From Bacteroidetes bacterium 2013_40CM_41_45 (GTDB lineage Bacteria; Bacteroidota; Bacteroidia; AKYH767-A; 2013-40CM-41-45), in NCBI GenBank assembly GCA_002215675.1, contig NGFH01000011.1, positions 310,001 through 374,000 of the forward strand: DNA of 64,000 nucleotides, read 5' to 3'. The position numbers and the translations under genes are program-made. Each line of letters starts with the position of its first letter. The first letter of the stretch is position 1. The notes beneath the pieces are model-generated. The model did not search any database. It saw nothing but the letters and a program-made list of their open reading frames with translations, and was not told where the DNA came from. Below are positions 21,235 to 31,134 of the stretch, piece after piece.

Positions 21235-21848
21235 ATTTGAAGCCCAACATTTCTGCTCTCACAACCTAAATCAAAGTGTCATTGCGAGCGAAGCGAAGCA
21301 ATCCGGTTGTATTTTTACTCCATGTTCAAAGTAAAAGGCGGCTGCGTTTACATTCTTGCAAACAAAAAGAAAACAACTCTTTACACGGGAGTTTCTGCAC
21401 GCTTAAAAGAAAGAATCAAAGAACATAAAGAGAGAATTCATCCACGCAGTTTCGCAGCAAAATACAATGTTGACATTTTGGTTTGGTACGAAGCGCATCC
21501 ATATATAGCGCGCGCAATCGCAAGGGAGAAGCAGATAAAAGCAGGCTCAAGAAAAAAGAAAGAAGCATTAATCAATGCGGCTAATCCCGAATGGAAAGAT
21601 TTATTTGAAGAGTTATACGTTACACCACCAGATTGCTTCGTTTCACTCGCAATGACAGTACTGATTAAGTGCTTCGCTCTGGCTCGCAATGATTTTTTCA
21701 ATTTAGGGGTCGCAATGACAGCACGGATAAAAAGTTGGTGAGAATTCCAGCCTGTAGGGCATAGCCCTGATGGAACGCATCCCGCCAAAGGCGGAAGAAG
21801 AGACAGCAGGACGGTCGAGCGTGAGAACGAAAATGTTGGGCTTCAAAT
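21235..21848. mobile_element. Candidate non-autonomous or GIY-YIG-associated element: two nested inverted repeats enclosing the ORF
   Basis: Outer arms 21235..21262 / 21821..21848 (ATTTGAAGCCCAACATTT...TCTCAC); inner arms 21278..21306 / 21629..21656 (CATTGCGAGCGAAGCGAAGCAATC). Confidence 0.45.
21307..21741 (+). CDS. GIY-YIG nuclease family protein
   Basis: GCVYILANKKKTTLYTGVSARLKERIKEHKE; likely start MFKVKGG at 21322; C-terminus reads through a repeat (DCFVSLAMT). Confidence 0.85.
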   Translation: MYFYSMFKVKGGCVYILANKKKTTLYTGVSARLKERIKEHKERIHPRSFAAKYNVDILVWYEAHPYIARAIAREKQIKAGSRKKKEALINAANPEWKDLFEELYVTPPDCFVSLAMTVLIKCFALARNDFFNLGVAMTARIKSW

Positions 21849-21896
21849 TCGCCTCACCCTAAATCCCTCTCCAGAGGAGAGGGACTTGACTTTTAT

Positions 21897-24032
21897 TCAC
21901 TCCTTTATTCCCAGGATATCCATTGCAAAAGCATACTGCAATGCAACGTCTTTGAGGGCGCGGTATCTGCCCGAAACTCCTCCATGCCCTGCGTCCATAT
22001 TGGTGTGCAGAAAGAGCAGGTTGTTATCGGTTTTCATTTCGCGCAGCTTAGCCACCCACTTGGCGGGTTCCCAATACTGCACCTGCGAATCATGCAGCCC
22101 GGTCATGACAAGCAGGTTGGGATAATTTTTTTTCTCCACGTTGTCGTAAGGCGAATAGGAAAGCATGTAGTCGTATTGGTCGGGGATGGAGGGGTTGCCC
22201 CACTCGAGCCACTCGAACGTGGTGAGGGGAATGGATTCATCCATCATGGTGGTGACGACATCGACAAACGGCACCTGCGCAATGACACCACGGTACAAGT
22301 CGGGGCGCATGTTGGTGATAGCGCCCATGAGCAGACCGCCCGCGCTTCCACCCGATGCAAAAAGCCGGTCTGTCGAGGTGTACTTGTTTTTGACCAGCCA
22401 GTCGGAGCAGTCGATGAAATCGGTGAACGTGTTTTTCTTGTGGAACATTTTTCCGTCTTCGTACCACGCACCACCCATGTCTTTGCCTCCGCGTATGTGG
22501 GCAATAGCAAACACAAAGCCGCGGTCGAGGATGCTGATGCGGTTGCTGCTGAAGCCGGGGGCAATACTGTAACCATAGGAGCCGTAGCCGTATATCCAGC
22601 CGGGGTTGTTGCCGTTTTTGTTGAACTTGTCTTTGCGGTACGCGATGGACATGGGAACTTTTTTGCCGTCATGCGCGGTAACCATGACGCGCTCTACGCT
22701 GTAGAGATTTTTGTCGTAGCCGCCCGCCACTTCCTGCTGCTTCATGAGCTTGCGGTCATGCGTTTCGAAATTGAAATCGTAGGTTGTGTTGGGCGTGGTG
22801 AAGGATGTGTACGTGTAACGCACAACAGGCGAGTTGATGTCGGGCATGTATCCGAGACCTGCATCGTAGGCAGGCTCGTCAAAAACAATGGTGTGTTCGC
22901 TCATGTCTTTCCATTTGATGACGCGCAGGCGGGTTAACCCTTCGCTTGTTTCTTCAGCCACAAAATAATCGCGGAACAAATCCACGTTCTCCAGCAGGAT
23001 GTCTTTGCGCTCGGGGATGATGTCTTTCCAGTTGTCGGGTGTTGGTTTGCTGATGGGCGTTTGCACCAGGCGGTAATTCTTTGCATTGCGGTTGGTAGTG
23101 ATGAGAAACACATCGCCTGCTGCATGGTCGGGACTGTACTTCACATCTTTTTCAAGCGGGGCAATGAGCACGGGCTTGCCGGGATTAGCGGCACTCATCC
23201 ATAAAACGAGATTGGCATCGGTGCGTCCTGATCTGATGAAAATATACTGCCGTGATTTGGATTCGTACACTTCGCATTCAATCGTTGAATCCTTTTCTTC
23301 GTACACCAAAGCATCACCGGCAGCCGGTTGATGGAGCTTGTGTTGCATGACTTTATATTGACGCAGCGTTTCTTTATCAGGAACGGTATAGAAAAATGAT
23401 TTGCTATCGCTGGTCCAGGCAACGCCACCGCGCGTATCGAGAATCATATCATCGAGCCACGCTCCTGTTTCAAGATTCTTGACGCGGATGGTATAAAAAT
23501 TTCTGCCCACGGTATCCATCACCACGCATGCAAGCTTGTGGTCGTGGCTTGGTTCAATAAAAAAGTTAAGGAACGATTGTCCTTTACCCAGTTCGTTGCC
23601 GTCCACAATAATTTCTTCGGGTGATTCAAGAGAGTTTTTCTTGCGGCAGTATACGGGATATTCTCCGCCCTGCACTACGCGTGTATAGTAATAGTAATCG
23701 TCAAGCTTGTAAGGCACAGAAGAGTCGTCTTCTTTAATGCGGCTCTTCATTTCATTGAAAAGTTTTTCCTGCAATGCTTTGGTGTGAGCCATCATCGTAT
23801 CGCAGTATTTATTTTCTGCTGTCAGGTAGTTGATGACAGCGGTATCCTCGCGCTCTTTCATCCAGTAGTAGTCATCTATCCTCTTCTTGCCGTGCTTGGC
23901 AACAATTTCATGAGGTTTCTTGGCAGCAACGGGAGGTTTTACATCGGGCAGCGTTTCGGTTTTCATATGGTTGGAGCAGGAGGTGAGATAGATGAGGAGA
24001 AGGAAAAAGGAAAAAGGTTTTAATGCTTTCAT
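21897..24032 (-). CDS. S9 family peptidase, oligopeptidase B-like
   Basis: ASGGSAGGLLMGA nucleophile elbow; MKEREDTAVINYLTAENKY; GLHDSQVQYWEPAKWVAKLR; lipoprotein-like N-terminus. Confidence 0.9.
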   Translation of the reverse strand: MKALKPFSFFLLLIYLTSCSNHMKTETLPDVKPPVAAKKPHEIVAKHGKKRIDDYYWMKEREDTAVINYLTAENKYCDTMMAHTKALQEKLFNEMKSRIKEDDSSVPYKLDDYYYYTRVVQGGEYPVYCRKKNSLESPEEIIVDGNELGKGQSFLNFFIEPSHDHKLACVVMDTVGRNFYTIRVKNLETGAWLDDMILDTRGGVAWTSDSKSFFYTVPDKETLRQYKVMQHKLHQPAAGDALVYEEKDSTIECEVYESKSRQYIFIRSGRTDANLVLWMSAANPGKPVLIAPLEKDVKYSPDHAAGDVFLITTNRNAKNYRLVQTPISKPTPDNWKDIIPERKDILLENVDLFRDYFVAEETSEGLTRLRVIKWKDMSEHTIVFDEPAYDAGLGYMPDINSPVVRYTYTSFTTPNTTYDFNFETHDRKLMKQQEVAGGYDKNLYSVERVMVTAHDGKKVPMSIAYRKDKFNKNGNNPGWIYGYGSYGYSIAPGFSSNRISILDRGFVFAIAHIRGGKDMGGAWYEDGKMFHKKNTFTDFIDCSDWLVKNKYTSTDRLFASGGSAGGLLMGAITNMRPDLYRGVIAQVPFVDVVTTMMDESIPLTTFEWLEWGNPSIPDQYDYMLSYSPYDNVEKKNYPNLLVMTGLHDSQVQYWEPAKWVAKLREMKTDNNLLFLHTNMDAGHGGVSGRYRALKDVALQYAFAMDILGIKE

Positions 24033-24142
24033 AGAAATGAATTTTCGGTTTTCAAAAATAGTTTTTCTTTTTATTCCCCTCTCTCTTGAGAGAGGGGCTA
24101 GGGTAAGGCATACAAGAAAAATATGAACATTACCTTCGTCCC

Positions 24143-25189
24143 ATGTTTGAAAACAAAGAAGGCAGAACCGAGCTCGGCTCTTTAGGCGAATTCGGACTTA
24201 TAGATTTAATATCCAAAAGCGTTGAGCTTAAAAATAAAGAAACCATCAAAGGAATCGGAGACGATGCAGCGGTCATCGATAACGGAAATCAGTTCACCAT
24301 CGCCACCACCGACATGCTGGTTGAAGGTGTCCATTTCGATTTGACATTTCAACCCCTCAAGCACCTCGGTTATAAATCCATTGTTGTAAACCTATCCGAC
24401 ATTTATGCTATGAATGCCACACCCAAGCAGGTGCTGGTAAGCATTGCTTTGTCCAACCGGTTTTCTGTTGAAGCCGTTGAAGAACTTTACAGCGGCATCA
24501 AGCTCGCTTGCGAACGCTATGGCGTTGACCTTGCCGGTGGCGACACCACATCATCCACATCGGGATTAATTATTTGCGTTACCGCCATCGGCACGGCAGA
24601 CAAAGACCAAATCGTTTACCGCAACGGGGCAAAGGAGCACGACCTTATCTGCGTAAGCGGAGATTTAGGCGGAGCATACATAGGGCTGCAACTGCTGGAG
24701 CGCGAGAAAAAAGTTTTCCTCGAGAATCCTAAAATACAACCCGAGCTTGAAGGTAGCGACTACATCTTGGAGCGGCAGCTAAAGCCCGAAGCGCGCAAAG
24801 ACATTGTGGAAAAGCTTCACGAGCGCAGCATAAAACCTACGGCAATGATTGACGTGTCAGACGGGCTCTCGTCTGATTTGATGCACATCTGCAGGCAGTC
24901 AAACGTTGGGGCTGATATATACGAAGATAAAATTCCCATCGACCCGCAGACTGATGAACGCGCCCGCGAATTCAACCTGGACCCGACCGTGTGCGCCCTT
25001 AGCGGAGGTGAGGATTACGAATTGCTCTTCACCATCCGCCAAAGCGATTACGAAAAAATCCGTGAACACCTCGATGTATCCATCATCGGGCATATCACTC
25101 CTGAAAGTTCAGGCATCAACCTCATCGACAAATCCGGCACTTCTGTAAAGATGACCGCCCAGGGCTGGGACGCGCTTTTAAATAAGTAG
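24143..25189 (+). CDS. thiL: Thiamine-monophosphate kinase
   Basis: GIGDDAAVID, TTDMLVEGVHFDL, DVSDGLSSDLMHI, SGGEDYELLFT. Confidence 0.93.
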   Translation: MFENKEGRTELGSLGEFGLIDLISKSVELKNKETIKGIGDDAAVIDNGNQFTIATTDMLVEGVHFDLTFQPLKHLGYKSIVVNLSDIYAMNATPKQVLVSIALSNRFSVEAVEELYSGIKLACERYGVDLAGGDTTSSTSGLIICVTAIGTADKDQIVYRNGAKEHDLICVSGDLGGAYIGLQLLEREKKVFLENPKIQPELEGSDYILERQLKPEARKDIVEKLHERSIKPTAMIDVSDGLSSDLMHICRQSNVGADIYEDKIPIDPQTDERAREFNLDPTVCALSGGEDYELLFTIRQSDYEKIREHLDVSIIGHITPESSGINLIDKSGTSVKMTAQGWDALLNK

Positions 25190-25267
25190 GCAGTAAGCAG
25201 TAGCAGTCCAGGTCCCCTCTGCGCGTAAGCCACAGAATAGGTGGGAGGGGATTTAGGGGTGTGTCAA

Positions 25268-25365
25268 TTTTGAAGCCCAACATTTCCGCTCTCTCAACTT
25301 ACCGTCCCGCTCTCGTGGCGCAAGGTGCCACTCCATCGGGTCTAGTTTAGCAGCGGCTTGAATTC
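25268..25365 (+). repeat. Dispersed repeat copy (TTTGAAGCCCAACATTTCCGCTCTCTCA...)
   Basis: Matches the outer arms at 21235 and 21848 and the copy at 29538. Confidence 0.6.
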
Positions 25366-25456
25366 TATAAAACTTTTAAAAAAGTTTGGTACCTGTAACT
25401 TTTAGCAGGTTTCAAACGCCTTACATAATACAAACAAATAAAAAACAATTATTACC

Positions 25457-26857
25457 ATGACAAATTCTAAAATAAAATTTTTCTTTCTTCTCACTATTAG
25501 TATTGCCACCAATAGTTGTGGTCAGAAACTAACTCATCCAAACCATAAACTGGAAGGTAAATGGACGGTGGAATTAACTAACAACGATATTGGAGCGGTG
25601 CGAACCATAATGGAATTTAAAACAGATTCAAATACCTACATAGCATACACCAGAAAAAATGCAGATAGAGGCATCCTTGGCTGGTGGACGTCAACTTTAG
25701 GAAGGGTTTTTACAAACGATTTTAAAGAAGGCCGATTGCTGCATATTGTAAATGGAAGAATCAGGGAAGCAAACAAAGATTCTATCTTACTATCAGGCAT
25801 TTTTTCTTCTTCTTTAGGCAATTATTATTTTAATGGTACGATGAAAGGAAACATTTTAGATGCAGTGTTAACAAAAAAAAACAAAGAAGTGTATGGACAT
25901 ATCCATGCTATTAAAGGTGACGTGCCGACACCTCTTGAAAACTATTCGCTCATTTTTGAAAAAGCTGATTCCATTACCCGACAAAATATTTACAACGCGG
26001 CATTGATAAAAACTGATGATTGGAAAAAATTTGAAGAAAAGATGAGAATTGTTTCTGACAAGTCGCAAGATGATTTAGAAATGGTATTTGCTTTTTTCTA
26101 TTACTCCCAAAAACTTCCGTTTACACATTTTGCCTTTATGAAAATGCCGCCCGAAGACAGCAGCAACAATCAAAACGAAACAAATCATTTTGTGTCATTG
26201 CAAGAAAAAACTGCTCAAACAGCTTACATAAAAATCGCTTCATTCAGCGGCTCCGCAAATGAGATGGATAGTATATTTGAAATAGTGAATCGAAAGGGCT
26301 ATCAGAATTTAATTGTTGATTTAAGAGATAATCCGGGAGGCACAGTAGAAGCAGGAATGGCGTTTGCAAAAAACATTGCCGACAAAGAATTTTATGGCGG
26401 AATATTTTTAACACAAAAATGGTTCAACACACACAGCAACCCGCCTGCATTAAATGAGTTTACTAAATTTCAAAATTTCACAGCCGCAAATTTTGATTTG
26501 ATTATTAGTGGAATTCATAATCAAGAAGCGCTTTGCCTGAAAGTAATCCCGAATGAAAAAATTTATCACGGTAAGGTTTTTATACTAACCAATAATAACA
26601 CAGCAAGCACTTGTGAACCTATTGTGTATGGCTTGAAGCAAAATAAATTAGCGACCATTGTTGGCGAAACCACAGCAGGGGTAATGTTGAACGGTGAGTT
26701 TTTTGATGTTACTAAAGGATTTAAAGTAATTGTTCCAACTGCAGACTATTACACATCTGACGGCTATCGAATAGATAAAAAGGGTGTAACGCCAAATGTT
26801 CAGACAAAACAAGAAACAGCACTTGACTATGTCTTGACTAATCTAATTGTGAAGTAA
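25457..26857 (+). CDS. S41 family peptidase (tail-specific protease-like), secreted
   Basis: LIVDLRDNPGGTVEAGM; VFILTNNNTASTCEPIVYGLKQ; IVGETTAG. Confidence 0.85.
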   Translation: MTNSKIKFFFLLTISIATNSCGQKLTHPNHKLEGKWTVELTNNDIGAVRTIMEFKTDSNTYIAYTRKNADRGILGWWTSTLGRVFTNDFKEGRLLHIVNGRIREANKDSILLSGIFSSSLGNYYFNGTMKGNILDAVLTKKNKEVYGHIHAIKGDVPTPLENYSLIFEKADSITRQNIYNAALIKTDDWKKFEEKMRIVSDKSQDDLEMVFAFFYYSQKLPFTHFAFMKMPPEDSSNNQNETNHFVSLQEKTAQTAYIKIASFSGSANEMDSIFEIVNRKGYQNLIVDLRDNPGGTVEAGMAFAKNIADKEFYGGIFLTQKWFNTHSNPPALNEFTKFQNFTAANFDLIISGIHNQEALCLKVIPNEKIYHGKVFILTNNNTASTCEPIVYGLKQNKLATIVGETTAGVMLNGEFFDVTKGFKVIVPTADYYTSDGYRIDKKGVTPNVQTKQETALDYVLTNLIVK

Positions 26858-27042
26858 ATTTATATGCCACAGCTTCAAGGAGAAAGCAGCACGAACGCAC
26901 CCTTCTTTGTTATTGGTCCTGCTTGGCCGGCATCGGAACTTTAAACTGCCTCCAAGAAATCCTTTCAATTTTCAAGCGCAGCAAAAAGGTTTCATTCAAA
27001 TCAAAAACTTTATTGCTAAGCAATAGGTATAATGCGCTTGAT

Positions 27043-28170
27043 ATGAACAAAAAAATATCAACCATTTTTATTTCCCTGGTTTTATTTTCAGGAATTATTT
27101 ATCCGGGAAATAGTTTTGCGCAGCAAAACGATTCTACTGCATTTAAGCAAAAAGATTCTGCTACATTTAAAGTCAGCGGATATATTGATGCGTATTACGC
27201 TTACTACACGGACTCTGTCGGTCCAGGCAATTATCAGAAATTTCCCTCTGTATCTCCCCGAAGCAACCAGTTCGGATTGAATACGGCACAAATTACTTTT
27301 CAATACGATGCAGAAAAAGTCCGCGGTGTTGCGGTGCTTCATTATGGCGACATCCCTGTGAGCGCGTGGTCTTCCACGTTCAACAATATTATGGAAGCGC
27401 ATGCGGGAGTTCGTCTTTGTAAAAAACTCTGGCTGGATGCGGGATTTTTCAGAACACACGTAGGTACGGAAGGACTTTTACCAAAAGAAAATTTTACCAG
27501 CTCCGTTTCTGTCAACACATATTATGAGCCGTATTACGAGAGCGGCATCCGCCTGAATTTTAATCCGAATGAAAAACTTGCCATCAACATTCTTGTGCTG
27601 AACGGATACGGAATCTATCAGGACAACAACGATAAAAAATCTTTGGGCACTCTTATTACTTATGCATTCAACGATAAAGGAAGTATCGGTTATAGCAATT
27701 ACACAGGCGATGATACTCCCATAGCTGGTGACAGCATTTCTCATACACGCATACACCAAAGTTTATTTTTTAATTATCAAATCGGGAAATTGAAAATGCA
27801 GGTTGGGGGTGACTACTGCATTCAAAGAAATTCAGATACCACCGGCGCAAAAAGTGCAACTATGACCAGCGGAGTGCTTGGTTTAAAATATCAAGCCACA
27901 ACAAAATTTGCAGTGTACGCGCGTGAGGAATTTTTCAGCGACCCGCAGGGATTTATGTCAACCCGTTTCGCAGATGAAAACGGAAAACAAACCGGCTATG
28001 TGCTCAATGGAATTACGGCAGGGGTAGAATATAAACCCACAGATAATTCCTACATCCGTCTTGAAACAAGAAATTTACAAATGGATAACGCGCAGAAAAT
28101 TTTTACGTGGAACGGAAAACTCACAAACACCCGCACGGAAGTTTTATTAAACCTCGGAGTTTCATTTTGA
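27043..28170 (+). CDS. Outer membrane beta-barrel porin-like protein
   Basis: Signal peptide; VSGYIDAYYAYYTDSVGPGNYQKFP; C-terminal LLNLGVSF; immediately upstream of amtB. Confidence 0.75.
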   Translation: MNKKISTIFISLVLFSGIIYPGNSFAQQNDSTAFKQKDSATFKVSGYIDAYYAYYTDSVGPGNYQKFPSVSPRSNQFGLNTAQITFQYDAEKVRGVAVLHYGDIPVSAWSSTFNNIMEAHAGVRLCKKLWLDAGFFRTHVGTEGLLPKENFTSSVSVNTYYEPYYESGIRLNFNPNEKLAINILVLNGYGIYQDNNDKKSLGTLITYAFNDKGSIGYSNYTGDDTPIAGDSISHTRIHQSLFFNYQIGKLKMQVGGDYCIQRNSDTTGAKSATMTSGVLGLKYQATTKFAVYAREEFFSDPQGFMSTRFADENGKQTGYVLNGITAGVEYKPTDNSYIRLETRNLQMDNAQKIFTWNGKLTNTRTEVLLNLGVSF

Positions 28171-28194
28171 AAAACAGTAAATTCAATTCACAAA

Positions 28195-28222
28195 ATTAAT
28201 AATTCATAATCCATAATTCAAA
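28195..28222. repeat. Heptamer array ATTAATA-ATTCATA-ATCCATA-ATTCAAA
   Basis: Direct reading; upstream of amtB. Confidence 0.55.
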
Positions 28223-28227
28223 ACACT

Positions 28228-29451
28228 ATGTTCGATACTGGAATAACCGGCTTCATGCTTCTGGCTACAAGTTTAGTCATGCTAATGACTCCCGGACTTG
28301 CATTCTTCTACGGAGGACTTGCCGGCAAAAGAAACATCCTCGGAATCATGATACAGAGTTTTGTATCGATGGGCATCACCACCATCCTGTGGTTTGTCTG
28401 CGGATACTCGCTTTGCTTCAGCGGTGACGCATGCGGAGGCATCATCGGAAATCTAGACAAAGCATTTATGCACGGTGTGGATTTAAATTCTCCGTTCCCC
28501 GGCAACACAAAATTGCCCGAGTTTGTTTTCATAGCATACCAGATGATGTTTGCCATCATCACTCCCGCGCTCATCACCGGCGCGTTTGTAAACCGGGTGA
28601 CGTTCAAATCGTATTTAATATTTCTTGTACTGTGGCAGCTGCTCGTCTATTATCCTTTCGCTCACATGATTTGGGGAGGCGGGCTTCTTGCCAAATGGGG
28701 AGTGCTCGATTTTGCAGGAGGAATTGTGGTGCATGCCATCGCAGGATTTGCCGCGCTTGCTTCCGTGTTTTATGTAGGGCATCGTAGAGATAAAGAGTCA
28801 CCACCCAACAGTGTTCCGCTCATCGCCATCGGAACAGGATTGCTTTGGTTCGGCTGGTATGGTTTCAATGCGGGCAGCGCGCTCGATGTAAATGCAGTCA
28901 CCGGGCTTGCGTTTCTCAACACCGATGTTGCCGCATCATTTGCCGCCATCACATGGATGGTTATTGAATGGAGCATACATAAAAAACCAAAGTTTGTCGG
29001 GCTGCTCACAGGCGCGGTTGCCGGTCTTGCCACCATCACGCCTGCAGCAGGGTATGTGTCGCTTCCCTCGGCAGTTATCATCGGCATTGCTGCCGGCGCG
29101 GTTTGTTATCTTGCTGTCAACCTGAAAAACAAAATGGGATGGGACGATGCGCTCGATGTGTGGGGCGTTCATGGAATCGGTGGAGTGCTAGGAATCATCA
29201 TGCTCGGAATGTTTGCGTCCAAAGCCATGAACAGCGCAGGCGCTGACGGGCTGTTCGCCGGCGGTTCGCATTTCTTTGCCAAGCAATGTATCACAGCAGC
29301 GGGCGCTTCCGTCTATGCATTTCTGTTCACGTACGTCATGCTTGCCGTCATAAATAAAATCACCAGGGTACGTGTGTCCGAAGCAGATGAAGATTTAGGA
29401 TTAGACGCCTCGCAGCACGGAGAGAAAGCGTATGATGAGGGAGTGTTGTGA
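28228..29451 (+). CDS. amtB: Ammonium transporter
   Basis: TPGLAFFYGGLAGKRNIL, HMIWGGGLLAKWGVLDFAGGIVVHAIAGFAAL, DALDVWGVHGIGGVLGI. Confidence 0.94.
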   Translation: MFDTGITGFMLLATSLVMLMTPGLAFFYGGLAGKRNILGIMIQSFVSMGITTILWFVCGYSLCFSGDACGGIIGNLDKAFMHGVDLNSPFPGNTKLPEFVFIAYQMMFAIITPALITGAFVNRVTFKSYLIFLVLWQLLVYYPFAHMIWGGGLLAKWGVLDFAGGIVVHAIAGFAALASVFYVGHRRDKESPPNSVPLIAIGTGLLWFGWYGFNAGSALDVNAVTGLAFLNTDVAASFAAITWMVIEWSIHKKPKFVGLLTGAVAGLATITPAAGYVSLPSAVIIGIAAGAVCYLAVNLKNKMGWDDALDVWGVHGIGGVLGIIMLGMFASKAMNSAGADGLFAGGSHFFAKQCITAAGASVYAFLFTYVMLAVINKITRVRVSEADEDLGLDASQHGEKAYDEGVL

Positions 29452-29461
29452 TTAATATTTT

Positions 29462-29540
29462 TTCCTCGCCCACCGAAGCTTTAGCGTAGGTAGGAAAAAA
29501 AGTTTTTGCTTGCCCATCGTAATTTTAATGAAGATGGGAG
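29462..29540. repeat. Two consecutive REP-like palindromes
   Basis: CCCACCGAAGCTTTAGCGTAGGTAGG and GCCCATCGTAATTTTAATGAAGATGGG. Confidence 0.5.
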
Positions 29541-29640
29541 CCAAACATTTCCGCTCTCTCATTTTTTCGTCCCGCTTTCCGCTCGCGGGAGCTCGCTGCA
29601 ATCGGGGCTATGCACGAAGGGTTGGAACTCTCGCAACCAA
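29538..29640 (+). repeat. Dispersed repeat copy (GCCAAACATTTCCGCTCTCTCA...CGTCCCGCTTTCC...ATCGGGGCTATGC...GGTTGGAACTCTCGCAACC)
   Basis: Shares both ends with the sequence at 21740..21848 read on the minus strand. Confidence 0.55.
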
Positions 29641-29641
29641 T

Positions 29642-30460
29642 TTAAAGTATTTGTTCAAATACTAACTTAAAATCCAGTCGTTTTTGTTTCGTCTTGAAAA
29701 CGGGAGTACCTGGAAAATTACACTTACATATACTTATTATTGATTGTGTATCTGAATCATTGGCGCTATATCCTATGATAATTTCAGAGACTTCATCAGG
29801 ATGAAAATGCACTACCTTATCAGCAGCGTTAAATTTTGTTAATCTATATTCTTGCTCGTACCTCCACTTTTCAAATTTTGTATAAAGAATTTTTGTGAAC
29901 TGTTCAATAGGATCTTCGGTGGGAAGAATTATAGGCATATCTTTTACATAACAAACTTTTCCTCCGATTCCAAATCTATCATACTGATTGAAAAAGAGTT
30001 TTTCTGATTTAAAACCTATGCAAAATCCTTTATGTGAATTAGAATAATGTGACCACATTTGAATATCATCTTTGAATTCGGTCAAGCTAATTATTCCAAA
30101 GTTTTCTTCTACACTTTTCTGATAAAGAATTTCTTGTGCTTTCAACCAATCATTATCAGAATACTTATTTTCTTTAATAAGTTGCTATACCAATTTCATT
30201 TGATCCGTCTCTGATTTTTCAGGATAATGCCTTTTTGCATATTGAGTAAAATAATCTAATGCAAGTCTATTATCTTCCTTCAACTTAAAGTTTGCAATAG
30301 TTAACTTACAATCAAAAGGGTCATTGAAATGTTTTGGCGAGCTAAGAAATAATTCATGGTTTAATAAAATTCTTTTATGAAAGTCGTTATCCCAATCCCG
30401 ATATTTATATACAACATCTGGATATTGTATAGGTTGCGGTGGTTTTAATAGCATATCCAA
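29642..30460 (-). pseudogene. DUF2971 domain protein interrupted by one in-frame TAG
   Basis: ORFs 30185..30460 and 29642..30145 are in the same frame; junction reads DQMKLV(TAG)QLIKENKYSDNDWLKAQEILYQ. Confidence 0.75.
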
Positions 30461-30562
30461 GTTATTGATATTTTCAGTCCTGACAAATGTATCACCTTAT
30501 TTTTGCGCACCTGCCTGCCTCCTGGTTTGGGCTTGACTTTTCCTGTATATATATAGCTAAAA

Positions 30563-30602
30563 TAAAAAAGCCATCCAGAATTTAACCGGATGGCTCTTCA
30601 TA
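30563..30602 (-). terminator. Rho-independent terminator for the Lys-rich secreted protein
   Basis: AGCCATCC-N11-GGATGGCT with a T tract on the minus strand. Confidence 0.75.
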
Positions 30603-30616
30603 AGAAGAAAGACTCT

Positions 30617-30970
30617 TTATTTATTGCTGTCTTTGTGTTCTGCCTCTTTTTTCATGTCATGCTTCATATGCTTTTTGTCTTTCATCTTCTTGTGCATGTC
30701 ATGCTTCACATCTTTTTTGTCCTGCTTTGCTTCCTTCTTTTCTCCGGTTTTCACATCCTGTGCAATGTCTTTCTTATCAGAACGGATTTCTTTTTTGTCC
30801 TGCTGAACCTTTTTTGCATCCTGTTTTACCGCAGCATTTTGGTTTGCGGCAGGAGCAACGGTTGTTTGCGGTGCAGGCGAAGTTGCCGGAGCCTGGTTGT
30901 TGCTCTGTGCGAACGCAGCTGTGCAGCCCATAACGGCTACAAGAGCTGTAATTAAAATCTGGTTTTTCAT
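30617..30970 (-). CDS. Secreted Lys/Asp-rich low-complexity protein
   Basis: Signal peptide MKNQILITALVAVMGCTAAFAQ; KKDxxxD repeats. Confidence 0.55.
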   Translation of the reverse strand: MKNQILITALVAVMGCTAAFAQSNNQAPATSPAPQTTVAPAANQNAAVKQDAKKVQQDKKEIRSDKKDIAQDVKTGEKKEAKQDKKDVKHDMHKKMKDKKHMKHDMKKEAEHKDSNK

Positions 30971-31134
30971 TTTTTGATTTTTTTTTGTTTTTGGTTTATA
31001 CGGCAAATGTCCCTGGAAATGGATGATGTCCCTATGAACATTTGGCCTAAACGGATGAAGATGAAATGACAGCCGGAATTATTTTAAGCAAAAGAGAACA
31101 TTCTATAAACCATTACCAAAAGGCTGATTTTATT

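Noticed and set aside
22244-22672. 142-aa minus-strand ORF
   Set aside because: Alternate frame inside the S9 peptidase; low-complexity Ala/Thr/Ser composition
21984-22937. 317-aa plus-strand ORF opposite the S9 peptidase
   Set aside because: Entirely antisense to a strongly supported peptidase; composition is a shadow of high-GC3 coding sequence
21235-29640. Integron attC sites suggested by GCCCAAC/GTTGGGC
   Set aside because: No integrase, no paired R/L boxes with a complete attC fold seen; kept only as a note under the dispersed repeat
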